A stretch of 64,000 bases of DNA from Maricaulis sp965242785 (GTDB taxonomy: Bacteria > Pseudomonadota > Alphaproteobacteria > Caulobacterales > Maricaulaceae): positions 310,001 through 374,000 of the forward strand of contig CBDETA010000004.1 of NCBI GenBank assembly GCA_965242785.1, in the 5' to 3' direction. Below the pieces are notes generated by a model. That model saw nothing but the letters and a program-made list of their open reading frames with translations. It did not search any database and was not told the origin of the DNA. Positions 35,462 through 43,933 of this stretch are shown piece by piece; within the stretch, counting starts at the first letter, position 1, and every line of letters starts with the position of its first letter. The position numbers and the translations under genes are program-made.

Positions 35462-37093
35462 ATGACAACCCCTTACGCCCCGGCTTCCCGACAGGCCGAA
35501 ACTGATGTCGTGATCATTGGCGGAGGCCATAACGGCCTTGTCTGCGCCGCCTACCTCGCCAAAGCCGGCCTCAAGGTGACCGTGCTGGAACGGCGCAACG
35601 TGCTCGGCGGTGCCGCCGTCACCGAGGAATTCCATCCCGGTTTCCGCAACTCGGTCGCCGCCTACACCGTCTCCCTGCTCAATCCCAAGGTCATTGCCGA
35701 CCTGGACCTGCACCGTCACGGCCTGGCCGTCGTTGAGCGCAAGGTCGGCAATTTCCTGCCGCTCGACGGCGACTACCTGCTCGCCGGCCCCGGGCTGACG
35801 CACGGCGAAGTCGCCCGTTTCTCTCGCCGCGATGCCGAGCGGCTGGCCGAGTATGAAACCCGGCTGGAGACCGTCGCCGACACACTGCGTCAACTGGTGC
35901 TGGAGACGCCGCCCAATCTGCGCGAGGGCAGCTGGGCGTCCGCCGTGCCCGACATCCTGAAGGCGGCAGGCCTGGGCACCCGCCTCGGCAATATGTCGAT
36001 GACCGCCAAGCGCGACATCCTCGACCTGTTCTCCAAATCGGCCGGCGACTGGCTGGATGGCTGGTTCGAGAGCGATCCGATCAAGGCCCTGTTCGGTTTT
36101 GACAGCATCGTCGGCAATTTCGCCAGCCCCTATACGCCCGGCAGTGCCTATGTGCTGCTGCATCACCTGTTCGGCGAGGTGAACGGCAAGAAGGGCGCCT
36201 GGGGTCATGCCATCGGCGGCATGGGCGCGATCACCCAGGCCATGGCAGCCTCCTGCCGCGAGCGCGGCGTCGTCCTGCGGACAGGCGCGGAGGTGCGGGA
36301 AGTCATCTCCGAGCAAGGCAAGGCGCGCGGCGTGGTTCTGGCCAATGGCGAAACCGTCCGGGCCAAGGCCGTGGTGTCCAACCTCAATCCCAAACTCCTG
36401 TTCCAGGACCTTGTGGATCCGGCCGCCCTGCCTGCCGATTTCCGCGACCGTATCGCCCACTACCGCTGCGGTTCCGGCACTTTCCGGATGAATCTCGCCC
36501 TCAGCGAACTGCCCCGCTTCACCTGCAAGCCGGAGCCAGGCGATCATCTGACCGCCGGCATCATCATGGCGCCCAGCCTGACCTATATGGAGCAGGCTTA
36601 TATCGACGCCCGCCGAGAGGGCTGGTCGCGAGAGCCGATCATCGAAATGCTCATCCCCTCCACCCTGGACGACACGCTTGCTCCGCCGGGCCAGCACGTC
36701 GCCAGCCTGTTCTGCCAGCATGTGTCACCGCAATTGTCCGGCGGTCGGGACTGGGACGATCATCGCGAGACCGTCGCCGATCTGATGATTGACACGGTCG
36801 ACCGCTGGGCGCCGGGCTTCAAGGCCTCCGTCCTGGGTCGGCAGGTGCTGTCGCCGAAGGACCTGGAGTCCAAATTCGGCCTCGTTGGCGGGGATATCTT
36901 CCACGGCGCACTGAGCCTGGATCAGCTGTTCTCGGCCCGCCCTGTTCTGGGTCATGCCGATCACCGCTCGCCCATTTCGCGGCTCTACCAGTGTGGTGCG
37001 GGGACGCATCCGGGCGGTGGCGTGACCGGCGCACCGGGCCACAATGCGGCGCGGGAAATCCTGAAGGATTTCGGCAAGCGCATGCGCGGATAA
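35462..37093 (+). CDS. Phytoene-desaturase-like FAD oxidoreductase (PYROXD2 type)
   Basis: A 543-residue flavoprotein opening with a Rossmann FAD motif, DVVIIGGGHNGLVCAAYLAKAGLKVTVLERRNVLGG. It has the conserved C-terminal FAD-contact stretch LYQCGAGTHPGGGVTGAPGHNAA. The pattern matches PYROXD2-like carotenoid/retinoid-oxidoreductase relatives rather than true phytoene desaturases, and no crt genes are near. The physiological substrate of the group is unclear; a polyprenoid or lipid is likely here. It lies 65 bases downstream of the acyl-CoA synthetase, probably in the same transcription unit. Confidence 0.88.
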   Translation: MTTPYAPASRQAETDVVIIGGGHNGLVCAAYLAKAGLKVTVLERRNVLGGAAVTEEFHPGFRNSVAAYTVSLLNPKVIADLDLHRHGLAVVERKVGNFLPLDGDYLLAGPGLTHGEVARFSRRDAERLAEYETRLETVADTLRQLVLETPPNLREGSWASAVPDILKAAGLGTRLGNMSMTAKRDILDLFSKSAGDWLDGWFESDPIKALFGFDSIVGNFASPYTPGSAYVLLHHLFGEVNGKKGAWGHAIGGMGAITQAMAASCRERGVVLRTGAEVREVISEQGKARGVVLANGETVRAKAVVSNLNPKLLFQDLVDPAALPADFRDRIAHYRCGSGTFRMNLALSELPRFTCKPEPGDHLTAGIIMAPSLTYMEQAYIDARREGWSREPIIEMLIPSTLDDTLAPPGQHVASLFCQHVSPQLSGGRDWDDHRETVADLMIDTVDRWAPGFKASVLGRQVLSPKDLESKFGLVGGDIFHGALSLDQLFSARPVLGHADHRSPISRLYQCGAGTHPGGGVTGAPGHNAAREILKDFGKRMRG

Positions 37094-37123
37094 AAAGTCG
37101 GCCGGACAGGAGCTGTCCGGCCG
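37093..37123 (-). terminator. Terminator shared by convergent genes
   Basis: CGGCCGGACAG / CTGTCCGGCCG (11 perfect pairs, 3-base loop). On the minus strand it is followed by ACTTTTTA, giving a good terminator for the kduD operon. The hairpin also lies just after the plus-strand flavoprotein gene. Confidence 0.75.
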
Positions 37124-37151
37124 CAGGGGAAGTACAGAGGAAGTCGCGGCG

Positions 37152-37901
37152 CTAACGCGCCAGCCAGCCGCCATCGACGGCCAGTACCGTGCCGTGGACA
37201 TAGTCCGCGGCGGACGAGGCCAGAAACACGGCCGCCCCGCCCAGATCCTTCGGGTCGCCCCAGCGCCCCGCAGGAATTCTTTCCAGAATTTGCTTGTTCC
37301 GGTCGGCATCCGCCTGCAGGGCCGCCGTATTGTTGGTGGCGAAATAGCCCGGCGCGATTGCATTCACATTGATACCCTTGCCGGCCCACTCATTGGCCAG
37401 AAGCTTGGTCAGCCCCGCGATCGCACTCTTGGACGACGTATAGGACGCCACCCGGATGCCGCCCTGGAAGGACAGCATCGAGGCAATATTGATGATCTTG
37501 CCGCCGCCGGCGGGGATCATCCGCTTGGCCGCAGCCTGGCACAGGAAGAAGGCCGACTTGATGTTGACGTCCATCACGCTGTCCCAATCGTCCTGCGTGA
37601 AGTCGATGGCGTCATTGCGGCGGATGATGCCCGCATTGTTGACCAGGATGTCGATGGATCCGGCCATTTCCACCGTCTCGGCAACCACGTCCTCGACACA
37701 GGTCGGATCCGAGAAATCGGCCTTCACCTCGAAGAAGCGGCGACCCAGCGCTTCCACGGCCTTGCCGGTATCGGCCGCACTGGACCGCCCGGCCACGACA
37801 ATGTCGGCTCCGGCTTCAGCCAGCGCGACGGCCATGGCCTGCCCCAGCCCGGTATTGCCGCCGGTCACCAGGGCGACCTTACCTTCCAGATTGAATGACA
37901 T
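37152..37901 (-). CDS. kduD: 2-deoxy-D-gluconate 3-dehydrogenase / 2,5-diketo-3-deoxygluconate reductase KduD
   Basis: A 249-residue SDR with TGGNTGLGQ, NNAGIIRR, NIASMLSFQGGIRV, YTSSKS (catalytic Tyr/Lys), NVNAIAPGYFATNNT, RIPAGRWG and the ending AVDGGWLAR. These stretches are nearly those of E. coli KduD. It reduces 5-keto-derived 2,5-diketo-3-deoxygluconate to 2-keto-3-deoxygluconate with NADH. It is the last gene of the uxaC/isomerase/kduD unit, 47 bases behind the isomerase gene, and feeds KDG to KdgK encoded at 42872. Confidence 0.94.
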   Translation of the reverse strand: MSFNLEGKVALVTGGNTGLGQAMAVALAEAGADIVVAGRSSAADTGKAVEALGRRFFEVKADFSDPTCVEDVVAETVEMAGSIDILVNNAGIIRRNDAIDFTQDDWDSVMDVNIKSAFFLCQAAAKRMIPAGGGKIINIASMLSFQGGIRVASYTSSKSAIAGLTKLLANEWAGKGINVNAIAPGYFATNNTAALQADADRNKQILERIPAGRWGDPKDLGGAAVFLASSAADYVHGTVLAVDGGWLAR

Positions 37902-37948
37902 GCTTATGTCTCCCCGTGCATCGAGCGGACGGCCAAAACGGGTCCCGA

Positions 37949-38587
37949 TCAGGCCAGCACACCGCGGATATAGTCCGCGATCGCATCGTCCTGGCAGTTG
38001 GCAAAGAAGTATTCCTGGAACTTCTCACCGGCGATGGCGGCCTTCAGCAGGTCCTGGTCGACGGTTTTCAGAACGGTCAGCATGTCATGGCAGGAGGCGG
38101 CCTTGAGATCGGTCAGGATGCCGCGGTTCTTGGCCATGATCTCGGCGCGTTCCTTGGGATAGCCCGCCCCGGCCTCGAACTCGAAAATCTTGCGGTAGCA
38201 GTCCTGAAGGTTCAGCTCGGCGGCCCAGCCAAAGCCCTTGGCATAGGGCATGGAGATCGCATTGCCGGCATTGATCTGGCCGAACAGGAAGGCATCGGTG
38301 GGGTCAATGATCAGACCACAGAACACGCCCGGCATCGCGTTGGCGGCCAGGTTGGAACCCATGCCGGTGCCACAGCCGGTAACGACGAAGTCGGCCGCCT
38401 TGGAGTTGATCAGCAAGCCGGTCAGCAGACCATTCATCACATAGGTCAGCGAGGCTTTGTCTTCCGGCGTGTACATGCCGTAGTGGAAGACTTCATGACC
38501 CAGAGGCTCGGCCACGGCTTTCAGGGCGTCGTGAACGATACCGCTCTTGGCGGCCTGGCTGTTTTCGATGATGAGCGCGATCTTCAT
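37949..38587 (-). CDS. RpiB/LacAB-fold isomerase, probable 5-keto-4-deoxyuronate isomerase (DhuI-like)
   Basis: A 212-residue protein of the RpiB/LacA/LacB family, with the N-terminus MKIALIIENSQAAKSG and the conserved VTGCGTGMGSNLAANA. It is longer than a true RpiB (about 150) and has an extra C-terminal region. Family members of this length are found beside KduD-like SDRs, where (DhuI in streptococci) they replace KduI in isomerising 4-deoxy-5-hexosulose uronate. The context here (kduD, uxaC, uxaA, kdgK) fits exactly, and no cupin-type kduI is present. A role in another sugar-phosphate isomerisation cannot be excluded. Confidence 0.82.
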   Translation of the reverse strand: MKIALIIENSQAAKSGIVHDALKAVAEPLGHEVFHYGMYTPEDKASLTYVMNGLLTGLLINSKAADFVVTGCGTGMGSNLAANAMPGVFCGLIIDPTDAFLFGQINAGNAISMPYAKGFGWAAELNLQDCYRKIFEFEAGAGYPKERAEIMAKNRGILTDLKAASCHDMLTVLKTVDQDLLKAAIAGEKFQEYFFANCQDDAIADYIRGVLA

Positions 38588-38601
38588 GGGAAATTCCTGT
38601 C

Positions 38602-40026
38602 TCAGTTGGGTGCATCGAGTTTGTAGGCGCGTTTCGCCAGAGTGTAGGCGAGGTCGGCCGCCAGCTCGGCGGCCTCGTCTCCGGCCAGACGGTGTTCAGC
38701 CACCAGCCGGGCAAGGAAGGCACAATCCACCCGCCGCGCCATGTCATGGCGGGCCGGGATGGAGAGGAAGGCACGGGTGTCGTCGTTGAAGCCGACCGTA
38801 TTGTAGAAGCCGGCCGTCTCGGTGGTCTGCTCGCGAAAGCGCATCATGCCTTGCGGGCTGTCATGGAACCACCAGGCCGGCCCCAGTCTGAGCGCGGGAT
38901 AGTGGCCTGCCAGCGGCGCCAGCTCGCGCGCATAGCTGGTTTCATCCAGCGTGAAGAGGATCAGCGTGAAATCCGGCTCATTGCCGAACCGGTCCAGCAA
39001 GGGCTTGAGCGCATGCACATAGTCCGTCCGGGTCGGGATATCGCAGCCCTTGTCGCGGCCATGGCTGGCGAACAGGCCGGCATTGTGATTGCGGAAGGAG
39101 CCTGGGTGCAACTGCATCACCAGACCGTCTTCCAGACTCATCGCCGCCATCTCGGTCAGCATCTGCGCCCGGAACAGCTCGGCATCGCCGTCACGGCCCT
39201 TTCGCGTGACCAGGCGCTGGAACAGGGCCTCGGCATCCGCGCGGTCCAGATCGGCCGTCAGCGCCGTGGGATGGCCATGATCGGTTGAGGTGGCACCGGC
39301 CGCCATGAAGTCGACCCGGCGCTGGCGGTGCGCCGCCAGATAGCCGCGCCAGGTCATCACGTCTTCGCCGGTGACATCGCCGAAGGTTTCCAGCGCGTCG
39401 AAGAAGTCTTCGTGATCGGCATCGATCACCGGATCCGGACGATAGGCCGTGACAACCCGTCCTGACCAACCGCTGCGGGCGATCGCGTGGTGATGGTCCA
39501 GCGTATCGGTGGGCGATTCCGTGGTGGCCAGGACCTCGATGTTGAAGCGGTCGAACAGCGCGCGGGGCCGGAAAGCCGGCGTTTTCAGGGCCGCATCGAC
39601 GGCATCATAGATCGAAGCGGCCGAATTCCCGTCCAGCCTGTCCTCAATTCCGAAGACTTCGCCCAGCACATGCGTCATCCACATCGCGGACGGCGTACCG
39701 CGGAAGAGATGGAAGTGCTCGGCAAAGGTTTGCCACGCCGCCCGCGGGTCCGTATCCGGCGCGCCAGACCTGGAAGGAACGCACAGTGCGTCCAGGTCGA
39801 CACCCTGACTGTACAGCATGCGGTAGAGATAATGGTCCGGGGCCAGAAGCAGCTGGGTCGGATTATCGAACTGCGCGTCCGTCGAGAACCAGCTCGGATC
39901 GGTGTGCCCGTGCGGAGAAATGATCGGCAGATCCTTGACCGCCCCGTAGAGCGCACGCGCCATCGCTCGGACACCGGCATCGGCCGGAAACAGTCGATCT
40001 TCGTGCAGAAGCGGGGTTGCAGGCAT
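38602..40026 (-). CDS. uxaC: Glucuronate/galacturonate isomerase
   Basis: A 474-residue protein from the Met at 40026, the usual length of UxaC. It begins HEDRLFPAD and has ISPHGHTDPSWF (metal-binding His pair), ESPTDTLDHH, TEMAAMSLEDGLVMQLHPGSFRNHN and FNDDTRAFLSIPARHD. It converts D-glucuronate to D-fructuronate and D-galacturonate to D-tagaturonate. It is the first gene of the minus-strand unit and carries the 16-base operator 36 bases upstream of its start. An in-frame Met at 40089 would include that operator in the coding region, so 40026 is preferred. Confidence 0.95.
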   Translation of the reverse strand: MPATPLLHEDRLFPADAGVRAMARALYGAVKDLPIISPHGHTDPSWFSTDAQFDNPTQLLLAPDHYLYRMLYSQGVDLDALCVPSRSGAPDTDPRAAWQTFAEHFHLFRGTPSAMWMTHVLGEVFGIEDRLDGNSAASIYDAVDAALKTPAFRPRALFDRFNIEVLATTESPTDTLDHHHAIARSGWSGRVVTAYRPDPVIDADHEDFFDALETFGDVTGEDVMTWRGYLAAHRQRRVDFMAAGATSTDHGHPTALTADLDRADAEALFQRLVTRKGRDGDAELFRAQMLTEMAAMSLEDGLVMQLHPGSFRNHNAGLFASHGRDKGCDIPTRTDYVHALKPLLDRFGNEPDFTLILFTLDETSYARELAPLAGHYPALRLGPAWWFHDSPQGMMRFREQTTETAGFYNTVGFNDDTRAFLSIPARHDMARRVDCAFLARLVAEHRLAGDEAAELAADLAYTLAKRAYKLDAPN

Positions 40027-40062
40027 GATTGCGTGTCGGGTCCAGGCTGATGTCGCGCGCAA

Positions 40063-40078
40063 GGTAACCGGTGTCATT
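40063..40078 (-). promoter_or_regulatory. LacI-type operator upstream of uxaC
   Basis: On the minus strand it reads AATGACACCGGTTACC, identical over all 16 bases to the site at 41310. The centre ACCGGT has the CpG dyad typical of LacI-family operators. Confidence 0.78.
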
Positions 40079-40133
40079 GCGAACATCAACCGGGGCGAGG
40101 TCAGGTTTCAGCAGGCTGGTTCCAGGAATGCCG

Positions 40134-41192
40134 TCAGTCCGGCACGCGCGCCGAGCTCTCCCGGACGATCAGCGTCGGCAGCCCCTTGGGGTCCCCCGTC
40201 TCAACCTCGCCCGAGCCCTGTGGATTGATCAGCTTGGTCGACGCCCGGCGGCCGATCTCCCGTGTCGGTGTATTCACCGTGGTCAGGCGCGGCCAAAGCC
40301 GTTCGGCAAGCTGGAAATTGTCGTAACCGACGACCGAAACGTCTTCCGGCACCTTCACCTTGAGCGAACGGGCAGCCTGCAGCACGCCGGCGGCCATTTC
40401 ATCATTGGCCGCGAAAATGGCAGTGGGACGATCGGTTTTTGACAGCAGCGACACCGCACACTCATAGCCGGACTCGAATGTGTAGGCCCCTTGGGCGACA
40501 TATTTTTCGTCCAGCGTCACACCATGTCGCGCCAGGCCCGCCTCATATCCCCGCCGACGTTCATGTGAGGACCGGAAAGTCGGGCGGCCGGATATGAAAC
40601 CGACCCGCTTGTGCCCCAGCTCGGCCAGGTGCTTCCCGGCCGCCTCGCCACCCAGATGGTCCAGCGTGACGATCATGTGTTCCGGCTCATCCAGCGAGAC
40701 CGAAGCGATGCGGATAAACTCACAGCCGATCTCGCGCAGCACCGGCGGCACACGCTCATCTTCCGATACCGATGGCGTCAGCACCACGCCATACAGCTTC
40801 TGGCGTTCCACAAAGTTACGCACGTCGGACAGGAAAGTTTCGCTCGCCCTGTCACACGGGTGCACGACCAGCTCGAACCCGGTTCCGCGCATCCCGTCCA
40901 GCAAACCCTGTTGCATATTAACGACATACTGGGGGTTCGGGTTGTCGTAGATCATACCGATCAGGAAGGAGCGGCGGAAGGCGAGGCCTCGGGCCTGGGG
41001 ATCGGGGGCGTAGCCGATCTCGTGCATCACTTTGAGGATAGCCTCGCGGGTATCCTCGCGAACGGCGGGTGATTTGTTGATCACGCGCGAGACGGTTTTC
41101 TTGGAGACCCCGGTCAGCCGGGCGACGTCGTTGATCGTGGGCCGCCGGTTCCGGAACTCGTCCCGCAGGCTCGGTTTTTCGCCCTCGCTCAT
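40134..41192 (-). CDS. LacI family regulator of uronate catabolism
   Basis: About 352 residues with an N-terminal HTH (PTINDVARLTGVSKKTVSRVINKSPAVREDTREAI), the hinge helix PQARGLAFRR and a periplasmic-binding-like effector domain (IGMIYDNPNPQYV, FAANDEMAAGVL, SVVGYDNFQLAERLWPRLTTV). It sits between the two halves of the uronate locus, and the only two exact copies of a LacI-like site in the window flank it. It most likely represses uxaC-isomerase-kduD and uxaA-kdgK-esterase, and itself, until a pathway intermediate such as KDG binds. A start at 41228 is possible; AAGG favours 41192. Confidence 0.93.
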   Translation of the reverse strand: MSEGEKPSLRDEFRNRRPTINDVARLTGVSKKTVSRVINKSPAVREDTREAILKVMHEIGYAPDPQARGLAFRRSFLIGMIYDNPNPQYVVNMQQGLLDGMRGTGFELVVHPCDRASETFLSDVRNFVERQKLYGVVLTPSVSEDERVPPVLREIGCEFIRIASVSLDEPEHMIVTLDHLGGEAAGKHLAELGHKRVGFISGRPTFRSSHERRRGYEAGLARHGVTLDEKYVAQGAYTFESGYECAVSLLSKTDRPTAIFAANDEMAAGVLQAARSLKVKVPEDVSVVGYDNFQLAERLWPRLTTVNTPTREIGRRASTKLINPQGSGEVETGDPKGLPTLIVRESSARVPD

Positions 41193-41309
41193 GCGCCTTT
41201 TGCCCCCGTTCCCGTTAACATGAGGCATGTCCTCTAAAGGACATTTCCTTTCTTGTCATGCTTTTAGCACGATCCGGACCCGGCAGTGAAATTTCGGGCT
41301 TGCCGAAAA

Positions 41310-41325
41310 AATGACACCGGTTACC
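41310..41325 (+). promoter_or_regulatory. LacI-type operator between lacI and uxaA
   Basis: AATGACACCGGTTACC, the second exact copy of the site at 40063, is 28 bases upstream of the uxaA start, in the divergent control region 41193-41353. It probably serves both directions. Confidence 0.78.
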
Positions 41326-41353
41326 ATTCAAGCCAGAAAGCACAAGAGACCCC

Positions 41354-42862
41354 ATGACTGTTGCCGAGAAAACGGCCGTACACACGGCCCTGGTTCTACA
41401 CCCCGATGACACTGTCGCCGTGGCGCTGGAGGATTTGCCCGCCGGGACATCCCCCGGATCCGGGCTTCCAAAACTGCTGGATAACGTCCGCAAGGGGCAC
41501 AAATTCAGCCTCCGCGACCACAAGGTCGGCGAAACGGTCGTGAAATACGGGGCCAAGATCGGCGAAACCTCACGTCCAATCCGCGCCGGCGAACACGTAC
41601 ACGCCCACAACCTGGTGACAGGCCTGCGCGGAGAGGAACACTACGCCATCCCCCTGCGCACCCCACAGCCCCGCACCGCGCCACCCGGACGCAATAGTTT
41701 CATGGGCTATCGGCGGTTTGACGGCCGCGTCGGCATCCGCAACGAGATATGGGTCGTGGCCACGGTGGGCTGCGTCAACCGCATTTCCGAACGCATCGCC
41801 CGCATGGCCGGCAACCAGGTCCGCGGCCTGGTCGATGGCGTCCATGCCATCACCCACCCTTTCGGCTGCTCGCAGCTGGGCGATGACCTCGACCGCACCC
41901 GCGCGATCCTGGCCGGTCTGGCCCAGAACCCCAATGCCGGCGGCATCCTGCTGGTCGGCCTGGGCTGCGAGTCCAACCAGTACAGGGCGCTGCTGGAAGC
42001 AATGCCGGACACCGATCCGCTGCGCGTACGCGCCTTTGCCTGCCAGGAGACCGGTGACGAGCTGGACGCCGGCATCAGCGCCATCGCCGAGATCGCCCGC
42101 CACATGTCGGAGATGGACCGGCGCGAAACCTGCCCGGTTTCCGATCTGGTTCTCGGCCTGAAATGCGGCGGCTCGGACGCTTTTTCCGGCCTCACCGCCA
42201 ACCCGCTTCTGGGCCGCATCGCCGACCGCCTCGACGCCCATGGCGGCAAGCTGCTGCTGACCGAGGTGCCGGAAATGTTCGGCGCGGAACACCTCCTGAT
42301 GGAGCGCGCCGCCAGCGCCGAGGTGCAGTCCCGCATCGGCGCCATGATGAACCGCTTCAAGCGCTATTTCCTGGATCATGGCGAGGTTGTCCACGCCAAC
42401 CCGTCGCCGGGCAATATCGCTGGCGGCATCACCACGCTGGAGGAGAAATCCCTGGGCGGTGTGCAGAAGGCGGGCAGCGCGACGGTGACCGAAGTCCTGG
42501 CCTATGGCGAGCGCATCCGCCAGCCCGGCCTGTCCCTGCTGGAAGCGCCCGGAAATGATGCCGTCTCGACCACTGCTCTTGCAGCGGCCGGAGCCAACAT
42601 GATCCTCTTCACCACCGGGCGCGGCACCCCGCTGGGCACCCCGGTCCCGACGCTGAAAATCGCCACCAATTCCGACCTGGCCACCCGCAAGCCGCACTGG
42701 ATCGACTTCGACGCCGGCCCGGTCGCGCGCGACGCAAGCCCGGACGCGGTCGCCGACCGGTTGTGGTCGCTGGTGCTGGACACGGCGTCCGGCAAGCACG
42801 CCCGCAATGAATTGTTCGATGAACGCGAAATCGCCCTGTGGAAGGGCGGCGTGACGCTCTGA
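41354..42862 (+). CDS. uxaA: Altronate dehydratase
   Basis: A 502-residue protein with an N-terminal SAF domain (about 10-95, containing LDNVRKGHKFSLRDHKVGE and GEHVHAHNL) fused to the altronate dehydratase catalytic part (GYRRFDGRVGIRNEIWVVATVGCVN, HPFGCSQLGDD, GLGCESNQ, LKCGGSDAFSG, TEVPEMFGAE). It dehydrates D-altronate to 2-keto-3-deoxygluconate with Fe(II)/Mn(II). The one-chain form joins what some bacteria encode as two genes. It heads the plus-strand unit; kdgK follows after nine bases. The reductase UxaB that makes altronate is not in the window. Confidence 0.94.
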   Translation: MTVAEKTAVHTALVLHPDDTVAVALEDLPAGTSPGSGLPKLLDNVRKGHKFSLRDHKVGETVVKYGAKIGETSRPIRAGEHVHAHNLVTGLRGEEHYAIPLRTPQPRTAPPGRNSFMGYRRFDGRVGIRNEIWVVATVGCVNRISERIARMAGNQVRGLVDGVHAITHPFGCSQLGDDLDRTRAILAGLAQNPNAGGILLVGLGCESNQYRALLEAMPDTDPLRVRAFACQETGDELDAGISAIAEIARHMSEMDRRETCPVSDLVLGLKCGGSDAFSGLTANPLLGRIADRLDAHGGKLLLTEVPEMFGAEHLLMERAASAEVQSRIGAMMNRFKRYFLDHGEVVHANPSPGNIAGGITTLEEKSLGGVQKAGSATVTEVLAYGERIRQPGLSLLEAPGNDAVSTTALAAAGANMILFTTGRGTPLGTPVPTLKIATNSDLATRKPHWIDFDAGPVARDASPDAVADRLWSLVLDTASGKHARNELFDEREIALWKGGVTL

Positions 42863-42871
42863 GACGGACGG

Positions 42872-43933
42872 ATGACACACCCTCTCCTGCCGCTCCGCCC
42901 CGCCGCGGACTGCCGCTGGGACATTGTCTCGCTGGGCGAGGTGATGTTGCGGCTCGATCCCGGTGAAGGCCGTATTCGCAACACCCGCAGCTTCCAGGTC
43001 TGGGAAGGCGGCGGCGAGTACAATCTCGCCCGCGCCCTGCGCAAATGCTTCGGCCTTCGCGCCAGCATCCTGACTGCTTTGCCGCGCAATGATGTCGGCG
43101 CCCTGGTAGAGGACCTGATCCTGCAGGGTGCTGTCGACACCAGCCACATTCTCTGGCGCGACTATGACGGCATCGGCCGCTCGACCCGCGTCGGCCTCAA
43201 TTTCGTCGAGCGCGGTTTCGGTCTGCGCCCGGCCCTGGGAGTCTCCGATCGCGGCCACTCGGCCGCCTCCCAGATGCAGCCCGGGGATATCGACTGGGAC
43301 CTTCTCTTCGGCGCCGAAGGCGTCCGCTGGTTTCACACCGGCGGCATCTTTGCAGCCCTGTCCGACACCACCGCCCAGCTGACCCTGGATGCCCTTGCCG
43401 CCGCCCGTCGCCATAGCACCCTGATCTCCTATGATCTCAACTACCGGCCCTCGCTGTGGGCCGAGCGCGGCGGGTCTGACGCTGCCCGGGCCTTCAATCG
43501 GGACATTGCCGGCCATGTCGACGTGCTGTTCGGCGCCGAGGGGCTGGGAAGCCGGTCCGTGACCGGCACGCCGCAGGACGTGATCACCAGCGTGGTCGAG
43601 GACTTCCCCAATCTCAAGGTCGTCGCCACCACGGCCCGCAAGGCCCACACGGCCAATTCCAATGACTGGCAGGCCTTCCTGTGGGCTGGCGGCGAACTGC
43701 ATGCCTCGCGCGCCCGGGACGGGCTGGACATTTTCGACCGGGTCGGCGGCGGTGACGCCTTTGCCGCCGGCATCGTCTATGCCCTGATGACCGGCAAGCC
43801 GCTGCACCAGGCCGTCGAATACGGGGCCGTGCACGGGGCCCTGGCCATGACCACGCCGGGCGACGCGTCAATGGCGTCACTGGACGAGGTCGAACGTGCA
43901 ATCCGAAACGATGATGCCGGAGTGATCCGATGA
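42872..43933 (+). CDS. kdgK: 2-keto-3-deoxygluconate kinase (PfkB family)
   Basis: A 353-residue PfkB-type sugar kinase with the N-terminal SLGEVMLRLDPGEGRI, substrate-site WEGGGEYNLARAL, SYDLNYRPSLW and the anion-hole/catalytic-base motif RVGGGDAFAAG. It phosphorylates KDG to KDPG. The N-terminal pattern, with LRLDPGEGRI and GGGEYN in place of the usual GG.xxN, is the subgroup seen in uronate loci. It is coupled to uxaA (nine-base gap) and to the esterase (ATGA overlap). Confidence 0.92.
   Translation: MTHPLLPLRPAADCRWDIVSLGEVMLRLDPGEGRIRNTRSFQVWEGGGEYNLARALRKCFGLRASILTALPRNDVGALVEDLILQGAVDTSHILWRDYDGIGRSTRVGLNFVERGFGLRPALGVSDRGHSAASQMQPGDIDWDLLFGAEGVRWFHTGGIFAALSDTTAQLTLDALAAARRHSTLISYDLNYRPSLWAERGGSDAARAFNRDIAGHVDVLFGAEGLGSRSVTGTPQDVITSVVEDFPNLKVVATTARKAHTANSNDWQAFLWAGGELHASRARDGLDIFDRVGGGDAFAAGIVYALMTGKPLHQAVEYGAVHGALAMTTPGDASMASLDEVERAIRNDDAGVIR

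Noticed and set aside
41570..43834. A 754-codon minus-strand frame opposite uxaA and kdgK
   Set aside because: It is the antisense shadow of two enzymes with intact catalytic motifs and has no ribosome site or recognisable domain.
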